A stretch of DNA of 5,033 bases, from assembly GCF_014384905.1 (NCBI RefSeq), contig NZ_JACRSV010000011.1, positions 1-5,033 on the forward strand. The letters are read 5' to 3'. Shown here one piece after another: positions 1-5,033 of this stretch. Made by a program: the position numbers and the translations under genes. The stretch comes from Fumia xinanensis. GTDB lineage: Bacteria > Bacillota > Clostridia > Oscillospirales > Ruminococcaceae. Within the stretch, counting starts at the first letter, position 1, and each line of letters begins with the position of its first letter. The notes beneath the pieces were generated by a model. That model worked only from the letters and a program-made list of their open reading frames with translations. It was not told where the DNA came from and did no database searches.

Positions 1-58
1 CTTTTTCGTTAACTTTTTCAGACTTGCACTCACGGTACTGCGTTTCGGGAGACGGATC

Positions 59-93
59 GCGGCTGTCTGCACCACGCTTGCGTGGTGCGCCGC
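59..93. repeat. nested inverted repeat (bulged hairpin)
   Basis: GCACCACG at 69-76 is the exact reverse complement of CGTGGTGC at 81-88, with a four-base loop CTTG. Directly outside it, GCGGC (59-63) pairs with GCCGC (89-93), leaving a five-base bulge TGTCT (64-68) on the left arm. The total is 13 GC-rich pairs in a region that turns AT-rich shortly after. It sits immediately upstream of a tRNA-like 3' end. It has no T-tract, so it is not an intrinsic terminator. It may be a structured RNA element, a recombination-protein site at an element end, or an insertion in the anticodon region of a decayed tRNA. The pairing is seen; the role is unknown. Confidence 0.6.
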
Positions 94-95
94 AG

Positions 96-125
96 AGGTC
101 GTCAGTTCGAGCCTGACAGGAGGAG
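96..125 (+). pseudogene. tRNA 3'-end fragment (tRNA-Asn-like), possible attachment site
   Basis: Positions 101-117 form a canonical T-arm: stem GTCAG, loop TTCGAGC, stem CTGAC. It is preceded by AGGTC, typical of a five-base variable loop, and followed by AGGAGGA (118-124), which fits the acceptor 3' strand, and a G discriminator (125). CCA is not encoded. The matching 5' acceptor strand would be TCCTCCT; this and the G discriminator fit tRNA-Asn best. No such 5' strand is present in the preceding 95 bases, so this is not a complete tRNA in the window. Positions 45-66 loosely resemble a D-arm to anticodon-loop segment, but that match is weak. A terminator starts five bases later, as at a genuine tRNA end. 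Likely readings are an att core left by integration at a tRNA 3' end, or a degraded tRNA. Confidence 0.5.
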
Positions 126-129
126 TGAT

Positions 130-175
130 AAGAAAAGACAGTGTGGATGATTTATCCACACTGTCTTTTCTTTTA
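130..175 (+). terminator. intrinsic (rho-independent) terminator
   Basis: AGAAAAGACAGTGTGGAT at 131-148 is perfectly complementary to 154-171 around the five-base loop GATTT. An extra A-T pair at 130/172 makes a stem of 19 pairs. The right arm runs into a T-rich tract (TTTTCTTTT, 166-174) and the left arm carries the matching A-rich tract, so the structure could end transcription from either side. Its position just after the tRNA-like 3' end suggests that it originally terminated that transcript, and it would insulate the surface-protein gene from read-through. Confidence 0.88.
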
Positions 176-476
176 TCTTATCTCTGCCTCGTTCTGAGAG
201 AGGATGGTAGTGGAGCAGAATGAGAAGAAAGACAGGATTGACGAAGGAAGTTCCTTTTTTAGAAATTAGATTTATATGTTTCGTATTGTGCAGGGTGTTT
301 TTTAAATCTGCATGGCTTGAATTTGTACACTTTTGTGAGTGAATTTACTTATTTTATTGTCTATGAGAATAATTTTAGATATTATTAATAAAATATTGCC
401 TTAAAATAATAATAAATTGCCATTTTAGTTTTGCTAGTAATTTCTTTAATAATAAATTTGATAAAACTTCAGTGCT
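176..476. other. AT-rich gene-free intergenic stretch
   Basis: I see no supportable gene on either strand. The only short start-to-stop frame noted (ATG at 204, 21 codons, ending at 269) has no properly spaced ribosome-binding site. From about 300 on, the sequence is dominated by A and T, with short recurring pieces such as AATAATAAAT (twice, followed by TG or TTG) and ATTGCC (395-400 and 416-421). These may be chance in such skewed sequence. The tract could host upstream regulatory sites for the gene at 619, but no specific site can be named. Confidence 0.6.
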
Positions 477-477
477 T

Positions 478-508
478 AAGTATAAAAAAAACTACAAAGT
501 ATAAAAAA
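478..508. repeat. 12-base direct repeat, possible activator-binding site
   Basis: AAGTATAAAAAA occurs at 478-489 and again, identically, at 497-508, with starts 19 bases apart (about two helical turns). The pair lies just upstream of the best candidate promoter of the gene at 619, roughly where an activator or an UP-like AT-rich element would sit. The identity is seen directly. A regulatory role is inference, and the repeat is low in complexity. Confidence 0.4.
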
Positions 509-512
509 TACA

Positions 513-541
513 CTTTTCGTAAGTCTGATTTGATTTATAAT
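513..541 (+). promoter_or_regulatory. candidate sigma-A promoter of the surface-protein gene
   Basis: A perfect TATAAT box lies at 536-541. Seventeen bases upstream, 513-518 (CTTTTC) would be the -35 position, a poor match to TTGACA, so the promoter is probably weak or activator-dependent. A TG pair at 531-532 is not at the extended -10 spacing. Transcription would start near 548, giving a leader of about 70 bases. A second TATAAT at 597-602 is too close to the ribosome-binding site to serve. Confidence 0.45.
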
Positions 542-606
542 GTGTTTATAGTATGGTAAGGGATTAATAGTTCCCGAAAAATAATCTATGGGGTATTATA
601 ATGAAA

Positions 607-611
607 AGGAG
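607..611 (+). promoter_or_regulatory. ribosome-binding site AGGAG
   Basis: AGGAG lies inside the run AAAAGGAGA (604-612) and is seven bases from the ATG at 619, the ideal spacing. It decides the start: the in-frame ATG at 601 would place this Shine-Dalgarno inside the coding sequence and has only a GGGG (590-593) before it. Confidence 0.85.
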
Positions 612-618
612 ATTGATT

Positions 619-708
619 ATGTTACACAAACGTTTTAAGAAGTTTGCTTCTTGTCTCTGTGCGCTTTTGGCTTTTACCTGCCTATTGAGCAGTGTGCCCG
701 CAGGTGCT
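619..708 (+). other. signal peptide
   Basis: Residues 1-30. A basic n-region (H3, K4, R5, K7, K8) is followed by a hydrophobic core at about 9-26 (rich in Leu, Ala, Cys, Phe) and a cleavage site of the A-x-A type (A28-G29-A30, before L31). There is no lipobox with Cys at +1, so a standard signal peptidase I substrate exported by Sec is expected. The mature protein begins with an acidic, flexible stretch before the first module. Confidence 0.9.
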
Positions 709-3700
709 TTGGAAACAGGCATTTATGCAGGAGATATAGAAAGCAATACTGTCAAAGCGACACCGGAAAATATTGCTCTTGGAAAAGGCTATACTACCAA
801 TGTACCAGCTGCAGAGGCTTATCCTGACTCTGACAATGAGCTCACTGATGGAATGCGTGCAGAACTATCTGCGAAAGATGCAAACTGGGTTGGTTACAAC
901 ACCAGCAATCTGGAATTGGTAGTTGATTTAGGAGGAGCAACGTTTTCTGGCGTTTCTGTTGGTTTCCTATATACTGGTGCCGGCGGCGGAGGGATTTATT
1001 CTCCGATGTCGGTTAAGGTATCCTACTCTCAGGATGGAGAAACCTGGACTTCTTTTTCTGAGGACAGCGGTCTCAGAGATGGCTTAAATCCAATTTGCGT
1101 ATACAACTATGAGACCGGTATTAAGGATGCAGTAGAGACACGCTATGTAAAAATCGAAGCAACTATTGAATATTATGAACACTGGTTGTTTGTAGATGAA
1201 ATAGAAATTTACGGAGAACTCAGCGGACAAATATGCGAAAAACCAGTTATTCAGAAGAATCTAAATGCCTTTGAAAGCATCCAGACCGGAGAGTCCATCA
1301 CGTTATCGGTGGAAGCTTCTTGTACGGATGGTGGCAATTTAAGTTACGAGTGGTTTAAGGATGGTGTATCTCTATCCTGGGATCAGCCGGAGTATACTAT
1401 TGATGATGCTACTTTGGCTGATGGCGGTACTTATCGGGTAACTGTTACCAATGCCAAAGATGGTTACTACAGTACCAAAGCGAATAGTGTCAGCTGCCTA
1501 TTAACTGTAAATGAGCCTGTGGAAGTCGATCCAGACAACTTAGCCGCTGGTAAAAGCTATACCACCAATCCTGCGCCCAGTCCCACCTATTCAGATACCA
1601 ATCCTGGTACAAAGTTGACGGACAGCCGAATCGGAACACTGAAATACAATGATGATTTCTGGGTGGGGTACAACAACTCCAAATTGGAAGTCGTTCTAGA
1701 TTTGGGGGCAGTTCAGTCTTTCGGCATGGTAGAAATGAACTTTATTAAGGCGGATGGAACAGGTATTACTATTCCCAAACATGTCAAGGTATCATACTCT
1801 AATGATGCTTCTGCGTGGACAGTGCTGTCTGACAAGGATATAGATTTTCAAAGTACTGCTACCGCAGCAATTTATCGTCACCAGTGTCCGGTTTCCACTG
1901 CCCCGGGCTTAGTGGACGGACGTTACATAAAAATTGAAGTAAACGGTGGAAACTGGATTTTTATGGATGAAGTCAAAGTGCTTGCAGGTTCCTCCATTGT
2001 AACTCCTGGCGACGAAGACCCTATCGAAATAGATTCAAACAATATTGCTTATGGATGCAGCTATACTTCTCCTTGGCCTGCAAATAGCTCCTATCCCGAT
2101 CGTACCGGAAATATGCTGACAGATGGCAAGCGCGGCCCAGTTTACTTCCGTGCTCCCCAATGGTTTGCATTTCTTACTCATGATGGTACTGACGCAGGCC
2201 TCGACGACTTATATGTGACCATTGACTTAGGTTCCATAAAAAGTTTTGAACAGGTGAAGGCCGGCGTTTTGGCTCAGGCTGGCCCTGCAATACGCAATCC
2301 CTCCCATATGAAGGTAGAATACTCTTCGGATAACGAAAATTGGACGGTTTTGGCAGATGAGGATACCAATTTCCCCACGGGTGATCGTGTCAACCGTTTT
2401 GTCGCCACGGCTTCAGCACCGGTGTCCGGCAGATATGTACGTGTTCATTATGTCGCAACCGGTTGGGTATTTGTAGATGAAATCGAGGTGCTGCAAAAGG
2501 CAGATCTGAACGAGGATCCCAATGCAAATCCTGATAACGGCAAAGAAAGTAACTTGATTCGAGGCTATACCAACTTTAGACTTTCCAGAACCCCGGATAT
2601 CAATACTTCCAGTGTTTTAACTGATGGTCTTTACGCATCTACATTCACCAATATGGATCCTTATTGGGCGGGTTATAAATATTCTGCTTCACAAAATAAC
2701 CACGTGACGATGGAATTTGATTTGTATTCTCCCGGTTCAATTTCTCAGATTGTGCTCAGTTCAAAGCATGATCCGGCCAGAAAAGTCACAATTCCTCAGA
2801 ATCTAACCCTTTCGGTAGCGAATGGCCAGGGCCAGTGGATTGAACTAAAGACCTTCTCCAATACTCCGCCATCTTCTGCTTCTACTATAAAAATGACTTG
2901 GGATAGCGTGGCAGATGCCTTTGATCCGGTAAAAGAGGGCGCCAAAACACTGTATGTTCAGAAGCTTCGCTTGGAATTCGATATTCCAATGAGCAGCAAT
3001 ACAATTGCAATTGATGAAGTCAAAATTATTGGCGTATATGGAGAGCGTTCCGACGCATCCGAACCGATTTTCCGGGACGAGACCGGTGCTTACAATGTGG
3101 CGCTTGGAAAACCTTATACCACTATTCCTGCCACTGTGCCGGCTGCTTCATATGCTGATAATGGGCACAAACTGACCGACGGCCAAGTTGCTACTGGAAA
3201 CTATGGCGATCCTGCATGGATAGCCTATCATATGAATGCCACTCCTGTGGAACCAGGGGAATATAAAGCTGACGTCCGGTCCAATTATCCTGTTAAATCT
3301 TATGTGGTTGATTTGAAGGATATTAAATCCATTAAATCCATCTACTTTAACACATATGTCGATCCTGCTGCAGCGATTGCTGACACTTCTACAACAGTTT
3401 ATGCGTCTGTGGATGGGCAAACCTGGGTAACGTTGTGCCAGGATGTTTCGGTTAGCGGAAACCTACCTAAGGGAATTGTTCAGTATGGATGGAATGTTCC
3501 TTTGGGTAATGAAAAGCTAATTAAAAGGACATACGTCGAGGATGAAATGATTGCAGCACGTTATGTCCGGGTCGATATGGAACTGCCTGGGTGGGGCTTT
3601 ATTGACGAGATCATTGTACCCGGCTACGATGGGCAGTTAGATGGTGTCCGATTGGCCGACTTCGGCAAAGATGTTGACACAACAAACTATCTGACGCCTG

Positions 3701-5033
3701 AAGAGGCGGGCGGCGTAAGAGATATGCTCCTCTGTTACAATCAGTGGGGCGGTGGTTTCGATACCGAATCCGGTATGTATTCGGGAACCTATACTCCTGA
3801 AAAATTGCGCTATATGCTGACCTATGTCAACGATCAAAACCAAGTGGTCGATACCATGTTCGACACAGTCTTGTTCTTGGCACTCACCACTAGATACGGA
3901 CGCAATTTTGTTCAGCCCTCGGGAGGAGTAGAACACGCTACTTCCGAAGACTGGTTCTGGTATCTGGATAAAATGTTCGCCACTGGCGGCGATGTGGAAA
4001 TGCTCAATGCTGCTGCAAGGCAGGCATCCCTTGACCTGGGAGACCCCAATTACAGGGTAAAGATGGTCATCATGTATCCAGATGTACGTAGCACTCATTT
4101 TGGTGAACTCGATGGCCGCACAATCGACCCCAGCGTACCAGAAGATAGAGAATATGCCATTGATTGGTGGATTGATGAGGTCTTAGAGCGCTTAGAAACT
4201 GTTGAACACGACTATATTGATTTTAATGGCTTTTATTGGCTGAGTGAATCGGCAAAAGGCAATTTAGACATGATTATGTATTTCAATGATGCGGTACATG
4301 CCAAAGGGTTCTATTCCTACTGGATTCCCTATTATGCTTCCATAGGATGCCGAAACGGTATTGCTTTGGGCTTTGATGGGGTAACTTATCAACCAAACCA
4401 TATGTTTAAATCTCCTTATCAAGTTGGCGGTTACGGTGAGCTGGTGAAGAACGGAAACGGATTGTTTGAAAACTTCCACAAACAGTTAAACTACGCCCAT
4501 ATGGGACCGGAAATGGAAATGGACAGCCGTATTTACAATGATCACTTTGACGAATACAATAAATGGCTTGATTATCTCAATGCCGCGGAAAAATACGGGT
4601 ATGATGGTCCCAATGTCCATCGTGCCTGGTATTATGCGGATCCGATGATTGCATGTGCTACATCTGGAGAACCTGTTATTCGAAATGCATACAATTATTC
4701 TTACCAGCTGATGAAGGGGACCTATACTCAAAAGGATTATATTACAGCAAGCGACTTCCCAAATGATCCTGCTATTGGTAAATTCATGGATAATGGTGGA
4801 TTTGATAATAGCGGTTCCGTTGGCGGATCTACAGGCGGCGGCTCTGGTTCCGGTGGAGGCGGAAGCGTTACCCCGAAACCCGATGATAAACCGGATCCCG
4901 AAACTCCTCCCACTGGCGATGACAAATACACCTGGGAAGAGACGGAAGACGGCTACAAGCTCAAAGACGCTGACGGCGAGTACGTTACCGGTTTCGCCAA
5001 GGTAGACGGCAAGACCTACTATCTGAATGAAGA
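619..5033 (+). CDS. secreted multidomain DUF4855 protein with discoidin-like modules and a cell-wall-binding C-terminus (3' partial)
   Basis: The frame is open from 619 to the window edge: 1471 complete codons, no stop. The start is set by AGGAG at 607-611; ATG 601 would add only MKRRLI. Domain order by residue: signal peptide 1-30; discoidin-like modules at about 51-199, 307-456, 475-627, 645-808 and 826-1005; Ig-like domain at about 208-298; DUF4855 at about 1012-1374; low-complexity linker 1395-1434; cell-wall-binding repeat from 1435, interrupted by the edge. The modules share a plan: N-(L/I/V)-A-x-G-K-x-Y-T-T at the start, LTDG, W-x-G/A-Y, VDLG, W-T at mid-strand, and R-Y-V/I then F-x-D-E-I/V at the end. 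Known of the families: F5/8 type C-like modules often bind glycans, and choline/glucan-type repeats bind wall polymers; DUF4855 has no assigned function that I know of. Inferred: a surface-held protein acting on an extracellular or host glycan. It appears monocistronic on its left side (terminator at 130-175 and a long intergenic gap). What follows on the right is not visible. Confidence 0.95.
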   Translation, partial: MLHKRFKKFASCLCALLAFTCLLSSVPAGALETGIYAGDIESNTVKATPENIALGKGYTTNVPAAEAYPDSDNELTDGMRAELSAKDANWVGYNTSNLELVVDLGGATFSGVSVGFLYTGAGGGGIYSPMSVKVSYSQDGETWTSFSEDSGLRDGLNPICVYNYETGIKDAVETRYVKIEATIEYYEHWLFVDEIEIYGELSGQICEKPVIQKNLNAFESIQTGESITLSVEASCTDGGNLSYEWFKDGVSLSWDQPEYTIDDATLADGGTYRVTVTNAKDGYYSTKANSVSCLLTVNEPVEVDPDNLAAGKSYTTNPAPSPTYSDTNPGTKLTDSRIGTLKYNDDFWVGYNNSKLEVVLDLGAVQSFGMVEMNFIKADGTGITIPKHVKVSYSNDASAWTVLSDKDIDFQSTATAAIYRHQCPVSTAPGLVDGRYIKIEVNGGNWIFMDEVKVLAGSSIVTPGDEDPIEIDSNNIAYGCSYTSPWPANSSYPDRTGNMLTDGKRGPVYFRAPQWFAFLTHDGTDAGLDDLYVTIDLGSIKSFEQVKAGVLAQAGPAIRNPSHMKVEYSSDNENWTVLADEDTNFPTGDRVNRFVATASAPVSGRYVRVHYVATGWVFVDEIEVLQKADLNEDPNANPDNGKESNLIRGYTNFRLSRTPDINTSSVLTDGLYASTFTNMDPYWAGYKYSASQNNHVTMEFDLYSPGSISQIVLSSKHDPARKVTIPQNLTLSVANGQGQWIELKTFSNTPPSSASTIKMTWDSVADAFDPVKEGAKTLYVQKLRLEFDIPMSSNTIAIDEVKIIGVYGERSDASEPIFRDETGAYNVALGKPYTTIPATVPAASYADNGHKLTDGQVATGNYGDPAWIAYHMNATPVEPGEYKADVRSNYPVKSYVVDLKDIKSIKSIYFNTYVDPAAAIADTSTTVYASVDGQTWVTLCQDVSVSGNLPKGIVQYGWNVPLGNEKLIKRTYVEDEMIAARYVRVDMELPGWGFIDEIIVPGYDGQLDGVRLADFGKDVDTTNYLTPEEAGGVRDMLLCYNQWGGGFDTESGMYSGTYTPEKLRYMLTYVNDQNQVVDTMFDTVLFLALTTRYGRNFVQPSGGVEHATSEDWFWYLDKMFATGGDVEMLNAAARQASLDLGDPNYRVKMVIMYPDVRSTHFGELDGRTIDPSVPEDREYAIDWWIDEVLERLETVEHDYIDFNGFYWLSESAKGNLDMIMYFNDAVHAKGFYSYWIPYYASIGCRNGIALGFDGVTYQPNHMFKSPYQVGGYGELVKNGNGLFENFHKQLNYAHMGPEMEMDSRIYNDHFDEYNKWLDYLNAAEKYGYDGPNVHRAWYYADPMIACATSGEPVIRNAYNYSYQLMKGTYTQKDYITASDFPNDPAIGKFMDNGGFDNSGSVGGSTGGGSGSGGGGSVTPKPDDKPDPETPPTGDDKYTWEETEDGYKLKDADGEYVTGFAKVDGKTYYLNE
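769..1215 (+). other. discoidin-like (F5/8 type C) module 1
   Basis: Residues 51-199. It starts NIALGKGYTTN, then LTDG (75-78), WVGYN, VVDLGG, VKVSYSQDGETW, and closes with RYVKIEA followed by LFVDEIEIYG. This is the usual beta-sandwich signature of F5/8C/CBM32-like domains: N-terminal NxAxGKxY, a central DLG strand, and a terminal RYVxIE. A Gly-rich loop (GAGGGG) sits between the central strands. The ligand is unknown; carbohydrate is the family-based guess. Confidence 0.72.
1240..1512 (+). other. bacterial Ig-like domain
   Basis: Residues 208-298. It shows GESITLSVEASC, then LSYEWFKDG with the core Trp, then the DGGTYRVTVTN strand and a final LTV strand. This is the I-set/Ig-like pattern found in bacterial surface proteins. 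At the D-x-G-x-Y-x-C position the usual Cys is Val; two Cys are present elsewhere, at 235 (strand B region) and 293 (last strand), and could in principle pair. It is the only non-discoidin module among the N-terminal repeats and probably acts as a spacer. Confidence 0.75.
1537..1986 (+). other. discoidin-like (F5/8 type C) module 2
   Basis: Residues 307-456. It begins NLAAGKSYTTNPAPSPTYSD, has KLTDSR (332-337) where the other modules have LTDG, then FWVGYNNSKLEVVLDLG, VKVSYSNDASAWTVL, and ends GRYIKIEV ... WIFMDEVKVLA. It is the closest copy of module 1 in motif order and length, consistent with internal duplication. The preceding linker is acidic (EPVEVDPD). Confidence 0.72.
2041..2499 (+). 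other. discoidin-like (F5/8 type C) module 3
   Basis: Residues 475-627. It starts NIAYGCSYTS, with Cys-Ser in place of Lys-x, has LTDGKRG (500-506), an extended loop before VTIDLGS, then MKVEYSSDNENWTVLADED and GRYVRVHYVATGWVFVDEIEVL. It carries a longer insertion (HDGTDAGLDD) before the central strand than modules 1 and 2. It is preceded by an acidic linker GDEDPIEIDS. Confidence 0.7.
2551..3042 (+). other. discoidin-like module 4 (divergent)
   Basis: Residues 645-808. It retains LTDG (667-670), YWAGY, an MEFDLYSPG strand in the VDLG position, a Q-W-I-E-L strand, and closes VQKLRLEFDI ... IAIDEVKIIGVYG. The N-terminal signature is worn down to NLIRGYTNF and the middle contains a long extra segment (KMTWDSVADAFDPVKEG). 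It is therefore the most divergent of the five modules and may bind a different ligand or serve only structurally. Confidence 0.6.
3094..3633 (+). other. discoidin-like module 5, next to the DUF4855 domain
   Basis: Residues 826-1005. It starts NVALGKPYTT, the best match to the family's N-terminal signature, then KLTDG (851-855), AWIAYHMN, an inserted segment rich in charged residues, SYVVDLKDIKSIKSIYF, VYASVDGQTWVTL, and closes ARYVRVDMEL ... GFIDEIIVPGYDG. At about 180 residues it is the longest module. It abuts the DUF4855 domain with almost no linker, suggesting a rigid pairing of the two. Confidence 0.7.
3652..4740 (+). other. DUF4855 domain (likely TIM-barrel, glycosidase-like)
   Basis: Residues 1012-1374. 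I recognise the family by its block order: DMLLCYNQW (1035-1043), MFDTVLFL around 1081, DWFWYLDKMF (from 1111), KMVIMYPD (1148-1155), AIDWWIDEVLERL (from 1180), DFNGFYWLSES (1201-1211), YSYWIPYYAS (from 1233), GFDGVTYQPN (1251-1260) and MGPEMEMDSR (1295-1304). The alternation of hydrophobic strand and helix, with acidic or aromatic residues at strand ends, fits a (beta/alpha)8 glycosidase-like fold. Best candidates for catalytic or substrate-contacting acids are E1210 in WLSES and E1298/E1300/D1302 near the end. The family is of unknown function to my knowledge; the enzyme role is inference. The domain appears full length, with no frameshift. Confidence 0.85.
4801..4920 (+). other. flexible Gly/Ser then Pro/Asp/Lys linker
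   Basis: Residues 1395-1434. The first half is nearly all Gly and Ser (GGSTGGGSGSGGGGS), encoded by mixed GGC/GGT/GGA and TCT/TCC codons; the second half is a Pro-, Asp- and Lys-rich stretch (TPKPDDKPDPETPP). This is a typical disordered tether between a catalytic region and a wall-binding region in Gram-positive surface proteins. It would let the enzyme part project from the cell wall. Confidence 0.85.
4921..5033 (+). other. cell-wall-binding (choline/glucan-binding-type) repeat, truncated by window edge
   Basis: Residues 1435-1471. It reads W-E-E-x-E-x-G-Y-K-L-K-D-A-D-G-E, then YVTGFAKVDGKTYYLNE, matching the repeat rhythm 'aromatic, G, turn, V-x-G-K-x-Y-Y-L/F-x-E' of the CW_binding/choline-binding families. 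Aromatics at W1439, Y1446, Y1455, F1459, Y1466 and Y1467 are in the expected places for hairpin stacking. Such repeats normally occur in tandem, so more copies are expected beyond the edge. Codon third positions are clearly richer in G/C here than upstream (26 of 37 by hand count). Confidence 0.8.

Noticed and set aside
10..42. Possible 23S rRNA piece on the minus strand (CAGTACCGTGA-like motif at 30-40)
   Set aside because: Only about 11 bases agree with the rRNA motif; the flanking sequence does not follow the conserved 23S context.
2..223. Open reading frame entering from the left edge on the + strand (about 73 codons)
   Set aside because: It runs through the hairpin, the tRNA-like T-arm and the terminator stem, and its translation resembles no protein family I know, so it is open by chance.
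204..269. Short 21-codon frame in the intergenic region
   Set aside because: No correctly spaced ribosome-binding site, no promoter, and no recognisable peptide features.
560..575. GGGA/TCCC hairpin in the leader of the large gene
   Set aside because: Only four base pairs with an eight-base loop; too weak to claim a riboswitch or attenuator.
601..603. Alternative start codon ATG six codons upstream
   Set aside because: The AGGAG at 607-611 is ideally placed for ATG 619 and would be inside the gene if 601 were used; both starts give the same mature protein.
3637..4098. Long minus-strand open frame (153 codons) inside the DUF4855 region
   Set aside because: It lies wholly opposite a recognisable domain of the + strand gene, has no family resemblance I can see, and is best explained as an antisense shadow. 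The same applies to the minus-strand frames at 3148-3420, 4264-4479, 4486-4731 and 4737-4931.
4763..5005. Plus-strand 80-codon frame overlapping the linker
   Set aside because: It is an out-of-frame reading of the Gly/Ser linker and anchor and has no ribosome-binding site of its own.

Overview
The window looks like chromosomal DNA of a low-to-mid-GC Gram-positive bacterium, probably a gut-type member of the Clostridia (Bacillota). This rests on an AT-rich intergenic region, a strong AGGAG ribosome-binding site, a Gram-positive-style secretion signal, a DUF4855 domain joined to discoidin-like modules, and the start of a choline/glucan-binding-type cell-wall repeat at the C-terminus. No species can be named from the sequence.

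Layout. Positions 1-126 contain no gene I can support. They do hold a nested hairpin and then what looks exactly like the 3' end of a tRNA (T-arm plus the acceptor 3' strand, most like tRNA-Asn) without a matching 5' acceptor strand. A perfect intrinsic terminator hairpin follows at 130-175. This could be the attachment-site remnant of an element integrated at a tRNA gene, or a decayed tRNA. Positions 176-600 are a long, AT-rich, gene-free stretch. It ends in a candidate regulatory zone: a 12-base direct repeat with a 19-base period, a TATAAT box, and a leader of about 70 bases.

Everything from 619 to the right edge is one very large open reading frame on the + strand (1471 codons visible, no stop reached). 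In order it encodes a signal peptide, a discoidin-like module, an Ig-like domain, four more discoidin-like modules, a DUF4855 domain of about 350 residues, a Gly/Ser then Pro/Asp/Lys linker, and the first cell-wall-binding repeat, which is cut by the window edge.

The inferred picture is a secreted, surface-retained glycan-active or glycan-binding protein. The C-terminal repeats would hold it on the wall, the discoidin-like modules would bind sugars, and the DUF4855 domain, which has the look of a TIM-barrel glycosidase with conserved acidic residues, would act on an unknown substrate. The function of DUF4855 is not established as far as I know, so this domain is the most interesting unknown here. 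Other open frames in the window, on either strand, are shadows of this gene.
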